Shown here piece by piece: positions 1-9,547 of a stretch of DNA of 64,000 nucleotides. Numbering within the stretch: the first letter of the stretch is position 1; every line of letters begins with the position of its first letter. Source of the stretch: Enterobacteriaceae bacterium RIT691 (GTDB lineage: Bacteria; Pseudomonadota; Gammaproteobacteria; Enterobacterales; Enterobacteriaceae); assembly GCA_009668205.1 (NCBI GenBank), contig WJYM01000003.1:538600-602599 (forward strand), in the 5' to 3' direction. The notes below the pieces were generated by a model. The model saw nothing but the letters and a program-made list of their open reading frames with translations, did no database searches and was not told where the DNA came from. A program made the position numbers and the translations under genes.

Positions 1-824
1 TGTTCCTGTTCCGCGCCGGACGCTATCTCGAAGAGCTTGGCAAGTTCCGTCCTGACATTCTGCAGGCCTGCGAGCAGGCGATGAGCGTTGTCGACCCCGA
101 TCTCGATTTTATCCGCGTCGATGAACCGGCATTCCTGGCCTGCCCGGAAGAGTCCATTGATTACGCCGTAATGGAACGTACGGCCGATGCGGTTGTGGTG
201 CCGATGGATGCGGGCTGGAGCGACGTTGGCTCCTGGTCATCGCTGTGGGAAATCAGTCAGCATACGGCAGAAGGCAATGTGCATCACGGCGATGTGATAA
301 GCCACAACACCGAGAACAGCTACGTGTATGCCGAATCCGGGCTGGTGACCACCGTTGGGGTAAAGGATCTGGTGGTGGTGCAGACCAAAGACGCCGTGCT
401 TATCGCCGACCGCAACGCGGTTCAGGACGTTAAGAAAGTGGTCGAGCAAATTAAAGCCGATGGCCGCCACGAGCATCACATTCACCGCGAAGTGTATCGC
501 CCGTGGGGGAAATATGACTCCATCGACTCCGGCGATCGCTATCAGGTGAAGCGCATTACCGTGAAGCCGGGCGAAGGGCTGTCGGTGCAGATGCACCATC
601 ACCGTGCGGAACACTGGATTGTGGTTGCCGGGACCGCAAAGGTCACCATCAACGACGACGTGAAGCTGATGGGCGAGAACGAATCGGTCTATATCCCGCT
701 CGGGGCCACGCACTGTCTGGAAAACCCCGGAAAAATTCCACTGGATCTGATTGAGGTCCGTTCGGGCTCCTATCTGGAAGAAGACGACATTGTTCGCTTC
801 GAGGATCGCTACGGGCGCGTGTAG
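1..824 (+). CDS. cpsB: Mannose-1-phosphate guanylyltransferase, colanic acid type (5' truncated)
   Basis: Makes GDP-mannose from mannose-1-phosphate and GTP, the precursor of GDP-fucose for colanic acid; a cytoplasmic enzyme. The reading frame is open from base 3, upstream of the first internal ATG at 81, and the residues there ([19 protein letters not shown]) are typical ManC/CpsB sequence. The gene is therefore cut by the window edge and about 273 C-terminal residues are seen. The last third is the cupin-like isomerase-type region, with the [13 protein letters not shown] stretch and the closing [33 protein letters not shown] segment, seen in pieces. cpsG follows after about 100 bases, as in E. 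coli. Family assignment is firm; only the N-terminal nucleotidyltransferase signature is outside the window. Confidence 0.95.
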   Translation, partial: FLFRAGRYLEELGKFRPDILQACEQAMSVVDPDLDFIRVDEPAFLACPEESIDYAVMERTADAVVVPMDAGWSDVGSWSSLWEISQHTAEGNVHHGDVISHNTENSYVYAESGLVTTVGVKDLVVVQTKDAVLIADRNAVQDVKKVVEQIKADGRHEHHIHREVYRPWGKYDSIDSGDRYQVKRITVKPGEGLSVQMHHHRAEHWIVVAGTAKVTINDDVKLMGENESVYIPLGATHCLENPGKIPLDLIEVRSGSYLEEDDIVRFEDRYGRV

Positions 825-922
825 CAAATACCCGGTGGCGTAATTCGCGCCGGGAAATCCCATTTCTTTCTTTATTGGCCCCTGTGGGTCAGGGCTGACT
901 GTTGCCTGAAAAGGGTAAAACC

Positions 923-2293
923 ATGACGAAATTAACCTGTTTTAAAGCCTACGATATTCGCGGCAAGCTGGGCGAAGAGCTGAATGAAGATATCGCCAGA
1001 CGCATTGGCCGCGCCTACGGCGAATTTCTCAAGCCAAAAACCGTTGTGCTTGGCGGTGATGTGCGTCTGACCAGCGAAGCGCTGAAAATGGCGCTGGCCA
1101 AAGGGCTGCGCGATGCGGGCGTCGACGTGCTGGATATCGGTCTTTCCGGCACCGAGGAGATCTACTTCGCGACCTTCCATCTGGGCGTTGACGGCGGCAT
1201 TGAAGTGACGGCCAGCCACAACCCAATGGATTACAACGGGATGAAGCTGGTGCGTGAAGGCGCGCGCCCGATCAGCGGTGACACCGGCCTGCGCGATGTG
1301 CAACGCCTGGCGGAAGCCAACGACTTCCCGGCGGTGGAGGCTAAAAAGCGCGGAAGCTATCAGAAAATCACGCTGCGTGATGCCTATATCGACCATCTGA
1401 TGGGCTACATCGATACGGCGAACCTGGAGCCGCTGAAGCTGGTGATTAACTCCGGCAACGGGGCGGCGGGCCCGGTCATCGACGCGATTGAAGCGCGTTT
1501 CCAAACGCTGAATCTGCCGGTGACGTTCATCAAAGTGCACAACACCCCGGACGGCAATTTCCCGAACGGTATCCCTAACCCGCTGCTGCCGGAGTGCCGT
1601 GATGACACCCGCAATGCGGTTATCGAACACGGCGCGGACATGGGGATCGCCTTTGATGGCGATTTCGACCGCTGCTTCCTGTTTGACGAAACCGGCCAGT
1701 TTATCGAGGGCTACTACATCGTCGGTCTGCTGGCGGAAGCGTTCCTCGAAAAACAGCCGGGCGAGCGCATCATTCACGATCCGCGTCTTTCCTGGAACAC
1801 CGTCGACGTGGTGGAAAATGCGGGCGGCACGCCGGTGATGTCGAAAACCGGGCACGCCTTCATTAAAGAGCGGATGCGCCAGGAAGACGCCATTTATGGC
1901 GGTGAGATGAGCGCCCATCACTATTTCCGCGATTTCGCCTACTGCGACAGCGGAATGATCCCGTGGCTGCTGGTGACCGAACTGCTGTGCCTGAAAGGGA
2001 AAACCCTGGGCGAACTGGTGCGCGATCGCATGGCGGCCTTCCCGGCAAGCGGTGAGATCAACAGCAAGCTGGCTGAACCGGGTGTGGCGATTGCTCGTGT
2101 GGAGACGCATTTTGCCGGGCATGCGCTGGAGATTGACCGTACCGACGGCATCAGCCTGGCGTTTGCAGAGTGGCGTTTTAACCTGCGCTCATCAAATACC
2201 GAGCCGGTGGTGCGCCTGAACGTGGAATCACGCGGCGATGCCTCACTGATGGAAGCGCGGACCCGGGACATTCTGGCGTTGCTGAATCAGTAA
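923..2293 (+). CDS. cpsG: Phosphomannomutase, colanic acid type
   Basis: Interconverts mannose-6-phosphate and mannose-1-phosphate and feeds CpsB. The protein has 456 residues, the E. coli CpsG length, when started at the ATG at 923 ([19 protein letters not shown]); a TTG 21 bases upstream would add seven residues not found in the family. Phosphohexomutase motifs are in order: active-site serine loop [11 protein letters not shown] (Ser about 98), metal loop DGDFDR (about 245), sugar-binding loop [19 protein letters not shown] (about 325) and phosphate-binding [10 protein letters not shown] near the C terminus. It lies between cpsB and wcaJ in the colanic acid operon. It is very close to E. 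coli CpsG throughout and nothing looks broken. Confidence 0.97.
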   Translation: MTKLTCFKAYDIRGKLGEELNEDIARRIGRAYGEFLKPKTVVLGGDVRLTSEALKMALAKGLRDAGVDVLDIGLSGTEEIYFATFHLGVDGGIEVTASHNPMDYNGMKLVREGARPISGDTGLRDVQRLAEANDFPAVEAKKRGSYQKITLRDAYIDHLMGYIDTANLEPLKLVINSGNGAAGPVIDAIEARFQTLNLPVTFIKVHNTPDGNFPNGIPNPLLPECRDDTRNAVIEHGADMGIAFDGDFDRCFLFDETGQFIEGYYIVGLLAEAFLEKQPGERIIHDPRLSWNTVDVVENAGGTPVMSKTGHAFIKERMRQEDAIYGGEMSAHHYFRDFAYCDSGMIPWLLVTELLCLKGKTLGELVRDRMAAFPASGEINSKLAEPGVAIARVETHFAGHALEIDRTDGISLAFAEWRFNLRSSNTEPVVRLNVESRGDASLMEARTRDILALLNQ

Positions 2294-2308
2294 CGCACTG
2301 TGCCGGTT

Positions 2309-2394
2309 TCTCCCCTCTCCCTGGCCCTCTCCCAAAGGGAGAGGAAACGACACTGCTCCCCTCGCCCTGTGGGAAAAGGGTCGGGGGAGAGGGC
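2309..2394. repeat. REP-like dyad repeat between cpsG and wcaJ
   Basis: A C-rich left arm at about 2311-2328 can pair with a G-rich right arm at about 2378-2393. Inside it sits a perfect small hairpin, CCTCTCCC (2326-2333), AAA, GGGAGAGG (2337-2344), and a second imperfect hairpin at 2358-2382. This is the look of the C/G-rich intergenic palindromes common in Enterobacter and Klebsiella. It is transcribed within the colanic acid operon, so it may act as an mRNA-stabilising or processing structure; that role is inferred. Confidence 0.7.
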
Positions 2395-2442
2395 ATCAGG
2401 CGGCTCTTCCGGCAAGGGACACTATCAACAACAGGACCAACG

Positions 2443-3837
2443 ATGACGACTCTTATAAAGCGCGAGCGAGCCAAAACGAATGCATCGTTAATCTCAATGG
2501 TGCAGCGATTCTCCGACATTACCATCATGGTGGGTGGATTGTGGGTTGTCTGCAAAGGCGCGGCGCTTCCTTTTTCCTACATGCATTTACTGATGGCGCT
2601 GATAACGCTGGTGGTGTTTCAGATGATCGGTGGAATGACCGATTTTTATCGCTCCTGGCGCGGCGTACGCATGACCACGGAGCTGTTGCTGCTGCTGCAA
2701 AACTGGACGCTGGCGCTGATTTTCACCGCGGGCGTTCTGGCCTTCAATGACGATTTTAATAACAGCCTGGCGGTCTGGCTTGCCTGGTATCTGTTGAGTA
2801 CCTGCGGCATGGTTGGCTGCCGTGCGTTTATTCGCTTCGGCGTGGGTTGGCTGCGTAATCGCGGCTACAACGTGCGCTATGTGGCCGTTGCGGGCGATTT
2901 ACCGGCAGGCCAGGTGCTGCTGAACAGCTTCCGTAACCAGCCGTGGCTGGGTTTTGAAGTGGTTGGCAGCTACCACACGCCTAAGCCGGGTGGGGTCGAT
3001 ACCGATTGGGCGGGCAATTACGATCAACTGCTCGACGACGCCCGTGCCGGCAAAATTCACAACGTTTACATTGCACTGTCGATGCAGGATGAAGGGCGTA
3101 TTAAAACGCTGGTGCGCGATCTCGCCGATACCACCTGCTCGGTTATCCTGATCCCTGACGTTTTTACCTTCAACATTCTCCACTCCCGCATTGATGAAGT
3201 GAACGGCGTGCCGGTCGTGCCGCTGTATGACACTCCGCTGTCCGGACTGAATCGCGTGATTAAGCGTCTCGAGGACATTGTGCTTTCCTCGCTGATCCTG
3301 CTGCTGATCTCGCCTGTGCTGATGTGTATTGCGCTGGCGGTGAAGCTCACCTCGAAAGGCCCGATTATTTTCCGCCAGACCCGTTATGGCATGGATGGGA
3401 AGCCAATCAAAGTGTGGAAATTTCGCTCGATGCGGGTCATGGAAAACGATGCGGTCGTCACGCAGGCGACGCAAAACGATCCACGCGTGACCAAAGTCGG
3501 CAACTTTCTGCGCAGGACTTCACTCGACGAACTCCCGCAGTTTATCAATGTGCTGACGGGCGGCATGTCGATTGTTGGGCCGCGTCCGCATGCGGTGGCG
3601 CACAACGAGCAATACCGTCAGCTGATCGAAGGCTACATGCTGCGCCATAAGGTGAAGCCGGGAATTACCGGCTGGGCACAGATCAACGGCTGGCGCGGCG
3701 AGACCGATACGCTGGAGAAAATGGAAAAGCGTGTCGAGTTTGACCTGGAATACATCCGCGAGTGGAGCCTGTGGTTCGACATTCGCATTGTGTTCCTGAC
3801 GGTTTTCAAAGGCTTTGTCAATAAAGCGGCTTACTGA
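2443..3837 (+). CDS. wcaJ: Undecaprenyl-phosphate glucose phosphotransferase (colanic acid initiation)
   Basis: Transfers glucose-1-phosphate from UDP-glucose to undecaprenyl phosphate, the first step of the colanic acid repeat unit, at the inner membrane. The 464 residues match the E. coli WcaJ length. Four N-terminal hydrophobic segments lie within residues 25-130, followed by a soluble CoA-binding-like region and a fifth membrane segment near 280-300 (SLILLLISPVLMCIALAV). The C-terminal bacterial sugar transferase domain has KVWKFRSM, TSLDELPQ, SIVGPRPHA and KPGITGWAQINGWRGETD. The start MTTLIKRERAKTNAS aligns with E. coli. wzxC begins nine bases downstream, so the two are co-transcribed. 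Confidence 0.97.
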   Translation: MTTLIKRERAKTNASLISMVQRFSDITIMVGGLWVVCKGAALPFSYMHLLMALITLVVFQMIGGMTDFYRSWRGVRMTTELLLLLQNWTLALIFTAGVLAFNDDFNNSLAVWLAWYLLSTCGMVGCRAFIRFGVGWLRNRGYNVRYVAVAGDLPAGQVLLNSFRNQPWLGFEVVGSYHTPKPGGVDTDWAGNYDQLLDDARAGKIHNVYIALSMQDEGRIKTLVRDLADTTCSVILIPDVFTFNILHSRIDEVNGVPVVPLYDTPLSGLNRVIKRLEDIVLSSLILLLISPVLMCIALAVKLTSKGPIIFRQTRYGMDGKPIKVWKFRSMRVMENDAVVTQATQNDPRVTKVGNFLRRTSLDELPQFINVLTGGMSIVGPRPHAVAHNEQYRQLIEGYMLRHKVKPGITGWAQINGWRGETDTLEKMEKRVEFDLEYIREWSLWFDIRIVFLTVFKGFVNKAAY

Positions 3838-3846
3838 GGTAGCGAC

Positions 3847-5325
3847 ATGAGCCTGAGAGAAAAAACCATTAGCGGTGCTAAGTGGTCAGCGATGGCCACC
3901 GTGGTCATCATTGGCCTTGGACTGGTACAGATGACCGTCCTGGCCCGCATTATCGATAATCACCAGTTCGGTCTGCTGACGGTGTCGTTGGTGATCATCG
4001 CCCTGGCGGACACGCTGTCGGATTTCGGCATCGCCAACTCCATTATTCAGCGCAAAGAAATCAGCCACCTCGAACTGACCACGCTTTACTGGCTGAACGT
4101 CGGCCTGGGGATAGTCGTCTTCGCGCTGGTGTTCAGTCTGAGCGGCGTCATTGCCGGGGTGCTGCATAACCCGGACCTGGCCCCGCTGATGCGCACGCTG
4201 TCGTTCGCGTTTGTGGTGATCCCGCACGGCCAGCAGTTCCGCGCGCTGATGCAAAAAGAGCTGGAATTCAACAAGATTGGCATGATTGAAACCTCTGCCG
4301 TACTGGCCGGGTTTACGTTTACCGTGGTGAGCGCCCATTTCTGGCCGTTAGCCATGACCGCAATTCTCGGTTATCTGGTCAACAGCGCGGTACGGACTCT
4401 GCTTTTTGGCTGGTTTGGCCGTCGGATTTATCGTCCTGGATTCCATTTCTCACTTGCCTCGGTGTCCTCAAACCTGCGTTTTGGCGCCTGGCTGACTGCC
4501 GACAGTATCATCAACTATGTGAATACCAACCTCTCCACGCTGGTGCTGGCGCGTATTCTTGGCGCGAGCGTGGCCGGGGGCTACAACCTGGCTTACAACG
4601 TGGCGGTGGTTCCGCCGATGAAACTCAACCCGATTATCACCCGCGTGCTGTTCCCGGCGTTCGCCAAGATTCAGGACGATACCGCCAAACTGCGCGTCAA
4701 CTTCTACAAGCTGCTGTCGGTGGTTGGGATCATCAATTTCCCGGTTTTGCTGGGCCTGATGGTGGTCAGTAACAACGTGGTGCCGCTGGTGTTTGGTGAG
4801 AAGTGGGTGAGCATCATTCCCATTCTGCAACTGCTGTGCGTAGTGGGTCTGCTGCGTTCGGTCGGCAACCCGATTGGTTCCCTGCTGATGGCGAAAGCCC
4901 GCGTGGATATCAGCTTCAAATTCAACGTGTTCAAAACGTTCCTGTTTATCCCGGCCATTATTGTCGGCGGCCATCTTGCCGGTGCGCTGGGGGTGACGCT
5001 CGGCTTTTTACTGGTGCAGGTGGTGAATACCGTCCTGAGCTACTTCGTGATGATTAAACCGGTGCTGGGTTCCAGCTATCGCGAGTACATCCTCAGCCTG
5101 TGGTTGCCGCTTTATCTGTCGCTGCCGACGCTGGCGGTGAGCTATGTGCTGGGCGTGGCGTTTAACGGGGCCGTATCGCTGCCCTTGCTGTTGCTCATCC
5201 AGATTGCTGCGGGCGCGCTGGCCTTTGCGCTGATGATTGTGCTTTCCCGCCACCCGCTGGTGGTGGAGATGAAGCGCCAGCTGTGCCGCAGCGAAAAAAT
5301 GAAAGTGTTATTGCGGGCCGGATAG
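3847..5325 (+). CDS. wzxC: Colanic acid lipid-linked repeat-unit flippase
   Basis: A member of the polysaccharide flippase (MOP/Wzx) family. It moves the undecaprenyl-linked colanic acid unit across the inner membrane. The protein has 492 residues and about 12-14 hydrophobic segments spread over its length, with the N-terminal MSLREKTISGAKWSAMATV seen in enterobacterial WzxC. A Shine-Dalgarno GAGG lies seven bases before the ATG. The gene follows wcaJ with a nine-base gap and is followed by an ERIC repeat before wcaK. Family and pathway are firm from sequence and position. Confidence 0.96.
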   Translation: MSLREKTISGAKWSAMATVVIIGLGLVQMTVLARIIDNHQFGLLTVSLVIIALADTLSDFGIANSIIQRKEISHLELTTLYWLNVGLGIVVFALVFSLSGVIAGVLHNPDLAPLMRTLSFAFVVIPHGQQFRALMQKELEFNKIGMIETSAVLAGFTFTVVSAHFWPLAMTAILGYLVNSAVRTLLFGWFGRRIYRPGFHFSLASVSSNLRFGAWLTADSIINYVNTNLSTLVLARILGASVAGGYNLAYNVAVVPPMKLNPIITRVLFPAFAKIQDDTAKLRVNFYKLLSVVGIINFPVLLGLMVVSNNVVPLVFGEKWVSIIPILQLLCVVGLLRSVGNPIGSLLMAKARVDISFKFNVFKTFLFIPAIIVGGHLAGALGVTLGFLLVQVVNTVLSYFVMIKPVLGSSYREYILSLWLPLYLSLPTLAVSYVLGVAFNGAVSLPLLLLIQIAAGALAFALMIVLSRHPLVVEMKRQLCRSEKMKVLLRAG

Positions 5326-5360
5326 AACGCAAAAACGACATTATCAAAATCAAAGACACG

Positions 5361-5478
5361 AATAATTCTGGTGAGGTCAAGGCGGCAACAGCGTTTATCC
5401 CCAGGAGCTTACTTTTGTAAGTGACTGGGGTGAACGAGGGCAGCCAACGCAGAGATCGCCAGAAGTATGAAGTGGATT
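5361..5478. repeat. ERIC (IRU) intergenic repeat between wzxC and wcaK
   Basis: The central dyad CCCCAGGAGCTTAC (from 5399), a short spacer, then GTAAGTGACTGGGG (to about 5430) matches the conserved ERIC core, the sequence on which the ERIC1R and ERIC2 typing primers are based. Flanking bases (GGCGGCAACAGCG upstream, GCAGCCAACGCAGAG downstream) also fit the element. The boundaries are approximate. It lies inside an operon and so will be transcribed, folding into a long hairpin between the two coding regions. Confidence 0.88.
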
Positions 5479-5491
5479 TAAGAGGTCACAC

Positions 5492-6772
5492 ATGAAATTA
5501 CTGATTTTAGGCAACCATACCTGCGGAAACCGCGGCGACAGCGCTATTCTGCGCGGCCTGTTGGATGCCATTAACACGCTGAACCCGGAAGCCGAAGTGG
5601 ACGTGATGAGCCGCTACCCGGTGAGCTCGTCCTGGTTATTGAATCGCCCGGTAATGGGCGATCCGCTGTATGCGCAGATGAAACAGCACAACAACGCGGC
5701 CGGGGTGATGGGGCGAATCAAGAAAATCCTGCGCCGCCGTTATCAGCACCAGGTACTGCTTTCCCGCGTCACCGATACCGGCAAATTGCGCAATATCCGC
5801 ATTGCCCAGGGCTTTACTGATTTCGTGCGTCTGCTGAGCAACTACGACGCCATTATTCAGGTTGGCGGCTCTTTCTTTGTCGATTTATACGGTGCACCGC
5901 AGTTTGAGCATGCCCTCTGCACGTTCATGGCGAAAAAGCCGCTCTACATGATTGGTCACAGCGTCGGGCCCTTCCAGAATGAGCAGTTTAATGCGCTGGC
6001 CAACCATGTCTTTGCTCAATGTGATGCGCTGATCCTACGCGAATCTGTGAGCCTGAATATGATGCAGCGCAGCAACATAACCACCGCCAAAGTCGAGCAG
6101 GGCGTCGACACCGCCTGGCTGGTGGAGCATCACGAACAGGATTTCAAGGCCAGCTATGCGGTGGAGCACTGGTTGAAAACCATTGCTCAGAAGAAAAGCG
6201 TGGCCATTACCCTGCGTGAGCTTGCGCCATTTGATAAGCGTTTGGGCACCACACAGCAGGCTTATGAAGAGGCGTTTGCCGGGGTGGTCAACCGGATTAT
6301 CGATGCCGGATATCAGGTTATCGCGCTTTCCACCTGTACCGGTATCGACAGCTACAACAAAGATGACCGTATGGTGGCGTTGAACCTGCGTCAGCATATC
6401 AGCGACCCGTCGCAATACCATGTCGTGATGGACGAGTTGAACGACCTCGAAATGGGCAAAATTCTTGGGGCCTGCGATTTGACCGTCGGGACTCGCCTGC
6501 ATTCCGCCATCATTTCGATGAACTTTGATACGCCAGCAATCGCGATTAACTATGAGCATAAATCCGCGGGGATCATGCAGCAGTTAGGCATGCCAGAAAT
6601 GGCGATAGATATCCGCCATTTGCTGGACGGCTCGCTGGCGTCGATGGTGGCCGATACGCTGGGTCAGCTTCCGGCAATCAATGAACGCTTGCGTATTGCC
6701 GTTAAGGCGGAGCGAGAGAACGGACTGAAGATGGTGAAGTCGGTTCTGGATCGCATCGGGGAGGGAAAATGA
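5492..6772 (+). CDS. wcaK: Colanic acid pyruvyl transferase
   Basis: Polysaccharide pyruvyl transferase family, which adds the pyruvate ketal to the terminal galactose of the colanic acid repeat. It has 426 residues, as in E. coli. The N terminus MKLLILGNHTCGNRGDSAI is the family signature; later features include IQVGGSFFVDLYG (about 123-135) and VGTRLHSAIISMNFDTPAI (about 331-349). A Shine-Dalgarno AGAGG lies just before the ATG. The stop overlaps the wcaL start in ATGA, giving translational coupling with wcaL. Confidence 0.96.
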   Translation: MKLLILGNHTCGNRGDSAILRGLLDAINTLNPEAEVDVMSRYPVSSSWLLNRPVMGDPLYAQMKQHNNAAGVMGRIKKILRRRYQHQVLLSRVTDTGKLRNIRIAQGFTDFVRLLSNYDAIIQVGGSFFVDLYGAPQFEHALCTFMAKKPLYMIGHSVGPFQNEQFNALANHVFAQCDALILRESVSLNMMQRSNITTAKVEQGVDTAWLVEHHEQDFKASYAVEHWLKTIAQKKSVAITLRELAPFDKRLGTTQQAYEEAFAGVVNRIIDAGYQVIALSTCTGIDSYNKDDRMVALNLRQHISDPSQYHVVMDELNDLEMGKILGACDLTVGTRLHSAIISMNFDTPAIAINYEHKSAGIMQQLGMPEMAIDIRHLLDGSLASMVADTLGQLPAINERLRIAVKAERENGLKMVKSVLDRIGEGK

Positions 6773-7989
6773 AGGTTGGTTTTTTCCTGCTGAAATTCCC
6801 GCTGGCTTCAGAGACGTTCGTGCTAAATCAGATCGTGGCGTTTATCGAAATGGGTTATGAGGTCGAGATTGTCGCGCTGCTAAAAGGCGACATGACCAAC
6901 ACCCACGATGCCTATCAGCGCTACGGGCTGGCACAGAAAACCCGCTGGTTGCAGGATGAGCCGACCGGCAGGCTGGCAAAACTGCGACACCGCGCCACAC
7001 ATACCCTGAAAGGGTTGCACCGAACCGCGACCTGGCGAGCGCTCAATGCCAGCCGCTACGGCGATGAAGCGCGGAATATGATCCTCTCTGCCATCACGGC
7101 ACAGAATCCTCAGCCCTTCAGCGCTGACGTATTCATCGCACATTTCGGTCCGGCTGGCGTCACGGCAGCGAAACTGCGTGAGCTGGGGGTGATTCGCGGG
7201 AAAATCGCCACCGTCTTTCACGGCATCGATATTTCCAGCCGCGAGGTGCTTAATCACTACACGCCGGAATACCAGAAGCTGTTCCAGCGCGGCGATGTGA
7301 TGCTGCCAATAAGCGATCTCTGGGCCCAGCGCCTACAAAAGATGGGGTGTCCGGCGAATAAAATCAGCGTCTCAAGAATGGGCGTCAACATGGAGCGCTT
7401 TGCGCTGCGTCCGGTGAAAAGCCCGAGCGAGACGCTGCAAATCATTTCCGTTGCGCGCCTGACGGAGAAAAAAGGTCTGCACGTCGCGATTGAAGCCTGC
7501 CGCCAGCTTAAAGAGCGCGGGGTGCGTTTCCGCTATCGCATTCTCGGCATTGGCCCGTGGGAACGGCGTCTGAAAACGCTGATCGAACAGTATCAGCTTG
7601 ATGATGTGGTGGAGATGCCGGGGTTCAAGCCCAGTCATGAAGTCAAAGCCATGCTGGATGACGCCGATGTCTTCCTGTTGCCCTCTGTCACCGGTGCTGA
7701 TGGCGACATGGAAGGCATTCCTGTGGCGCTCATGGAGGCCATGGCGGTGGGGATCCCGGTGGTTTCAACGCTGCACAGCGGTATTCCGGAATTGATTGAT
7801 GCCAATGAGTCTGGCTGGCTGGTTCCGGAGAATGACGCCACCGCGCTGGCTGACAGGCTGAGCCAGTTGGGGAATTACGAGAGCCAAAGACTGACGCCGG
7901 TTATCAACAAAGCCCGCGCTAAAGTGGAATCGACATTTAATCAGCAGGTGATTAATCAACAGCTCGCCAGCCTGCTGCAGACGCTGTAA
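6769..7989 (+). CDS. wcaL: Colanic acid glycosyltransferase WcaL
   Basis: GT4-type (GT-B fold) glycosyltransferase of the colanic acid pathway; 406 residues, the E. coli length. The C-terminal nucleotide-sugar site is visible as ISVARLTEKKGLHVAIEA (about 226-243) and the E-x7-E region GIPVALMEAMAVGIPVV (about 317-333). It is thought to add the galactose that WcaK then pyruvylates; that specificity comes from the literature on colanic acid and cannot be read from this sequence. It starts within the wcaK stop and is followed by wcaM after nine bases. Confidence 0.95.
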   Translation: MKVGFFLLKFPLASETFVLNQIVAFIEMGYEVEIVALLKGDMTNTHDAYQRYGLAQKTRWLQDEPTGRLAKLRHRATHTLKGLHRTATWRALNASRYGDEARNMILSAITAQNPQPFSADVFIAHFGPAGVTAAKLRELGVIRGKIATVFHGIDISSREVLNHYTPEYQKLFQRGDVMLPISDLWAQRLQKMGCPANKISVSRMGVNMERFALRPVKSPSETLQIISVARLTEKKGLHVAIEACRQLKERGVRFRYRILGIGPWERRLKTLIEQYQLDDVVEMPGFKPSHEVKAMLDDADVFLLPSVTGADGDMEGIPVALMEAMAVGIPVVSTLHSGIPELIDANESGWLVPENDATALADRLSQLGNYESQRLTPVINKARAKVESTFNQQVINQQLASLLQTL

Positions 7990-7998
7990 AGAGGTCGC

Positions 7999-9402
7999 AT
8001 GACGGTAAAAAAACACGCCCTTTCCCGACGAACCTTCCTCACAGCCAGCTCCGCGCTGGCTGCGTTTCCCCTCCTGAACAGCCCCGCCGCAAGAGCGCTA
8101 GAGCCCCCTGCGGCGGCGGATATTCGCCGCTTTAATACGCAAAATGATTGGGTTAAAGCCCTTGATGCCGCGTTTCAGGCGGCAGACGTGGTCGACATTC
8201 CGGCTGGCGTCGTCTGCGACAATATCAACAGCGGCATTATCGTCCCTCCAGGGAAAACGCTGCAGGTCAGCGGGACGTTAAAAGGCAATGGACGCGGGCG
8301 ATTTGCTCTGCAGGATGGTTGTCAAATCAAAGGTCACACCGGCAAACTGAATAATATTTGTCTGGATATTCGCGGTTCTGATTGTGTGATTGATGGCATC
8401 ACGATGAGCGGCTATGGCCCGCTGGCACAAATCTTCATTGGTGGCAAAGATAAGCGCACCTTCCGCAATTTGGTTATCAATAACGTCACCATCGCAGAGG
8501 CCAATTACGGCATTTTACGCCAGGGTTTTCACAATCAGTTTGATGGCGTGAAAATCACCAACGGTCGATTTTCTGACCTGCAAGGTGATGCGATTGAGTG
8601 GAATGTCGCGATTAATGACAAGAATATCCTCATATCCGATCACGTGATCAACAACATCAACTGCACCAACGGCAAGATCAACTGGGGGATAGGGATTGGG
8701 CTTGCCGGAAGCACTTATGACAATGGTTATCCTGAAAGCCAGGCGGTCAAAAACTTTGTTGTCGCCAATATCACGGGCAGCAACTGCCGACAGCTGGTGC
8801 ACGTCGAAAACGGCAAACACTTCATTATCCGGAATGTCAAAGCGACCAACATTACCCCGGAGTTCAGCAAGAAAGCGGGGATTGATAATGCGACGGTGGC
8901 GATTTACGGCTGTGACAATTTCATCATCGAAAATATCGAGATGGTTAACAGCGCAGGGATGCTGATTGGCTATGGGGTTATCAAGGGTAACTATCTGTCG
9001 ATCCCGCAGAATTTTCGCCTGAACGAGGTGCATATGGACAATACTTCGCTGCCTTATAAGCTGCGGGGCATTCAGATCTCTTCCGGCAATGCCCAGTCGT
9101 TTGTCTCCATCACCAACCTGAACCTGAAGCGGGCTTCGCTGGAGTTACACAACAAGCCGCAGCACCTCTTTATCCGCAATATTCATGTGGTGCAGGACGC
9201 CGATCGTGGGCCAGCGCTGGCAATGAATTTCGATTTACGTAAGGATGTGCGCGGAAAATTCATGGCCCGCGACGATACGCTACTGTCGTTAGCCAATATC
9301 ACCGCAGTGAATGAGAAAGGGCAGCGCTCAGTGGACATTGACCGGGTAGATCAGCTGCGAGTGAACGCCAGTGGATTGAATTTTGACCTGCCGCGACGCT
9401 GA
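7999..9402 (+). CDS. wcaM: Colanic acid biosynthesis protein WcaM, exported beta-helix protein
   Basis: Last gene of the colanic acid operon; its exact role is unsettled. The 467-residue protein begins with a twin-arginine type signal: basic residues, [18 protein letters not shown], then ARALEPPAA as a likely cleavage region near residue 35. This predicts export by the Tat pathway. The rest shows the repeated short beta strands of a right-handed parallel beta-helix (many I-x-N-I-x-V-like units, residues 100-400). It matches E. coli WcaM along most of its length. No catalytic residues can be assigned with confidence. Confidence 0.93.
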   Translation: MTVKKHALSRRTFLTASSALAAFPLLNSPAARALEPPAAADIRRFNTQNDWVKALDAAFQAADVVDIPAGVVCDNINSGIIVPPGKTLQVSGTLKGNGRGRFALQDGCQIKGHTGKLNNICLDIRGSDCVIDGITMSGYGPLAQIFIGGKDKRTFRNLVINNVTIAEANYGILRQGFHNQFDGVKITNGRFSDLQGDAIEWNVAINDKNILISDHVINNINCTNGKINWGIGIGLAGSTYDNGYPESQAVKNFVVANITGSNCRQLVHVENGKHFIIRNVKATNITPEFSKKAGIDNATVAIYGCDNFIIENIEMVNSAGMLIGYGVIKGNYLSIPQNFRLNEVHMDNTSLPYKLRGIQISSGNAQSFVSITNLNLKRASLELHNKPQHLFIRNIHVVQDADRGPALAMNFDLRKDVRGKFMARDDTLLSLANITAVNEKGQRSVDIDRVDQLRVNASGLNFDLPRR

Positions 9403-9486
9403 TTGCGAGGATTCCTGGACCTGGGTAATCACTCTCGGACTCTACCTGAGGTTTTCTCAACTTTAGACGGGTATCATCAACAAAAC

Positions 9487-9518
9487 TTGCTGGATTAAAC
9501 GTCCTGACTGGCTATAAT
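9487..9518 (+). promoter_or_regulatory. Candidate sigma-70 promoter of galF
   Basis: A perfect TATAAT (9513-9518) lies 29 bases before the galF start, with TTGCTG at 9487-9492. The 20-base spacing is longer than ideal, so the -10 is the stronger half of the evidence. The colanic acid operon ends 85 bases upstream. Confidence 0.5.
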
Positions 9519-9547
9519 TCTTCAACCATTCATAGGTGGAAACGAAA

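Noticed and set aside
932..2122. A 396-codon open frame on the - strand opposite cpsG
   Set aside because: It is a codon-bias shadow of a certain gene; its His/Arg/Gln-rich content is not protein-like.
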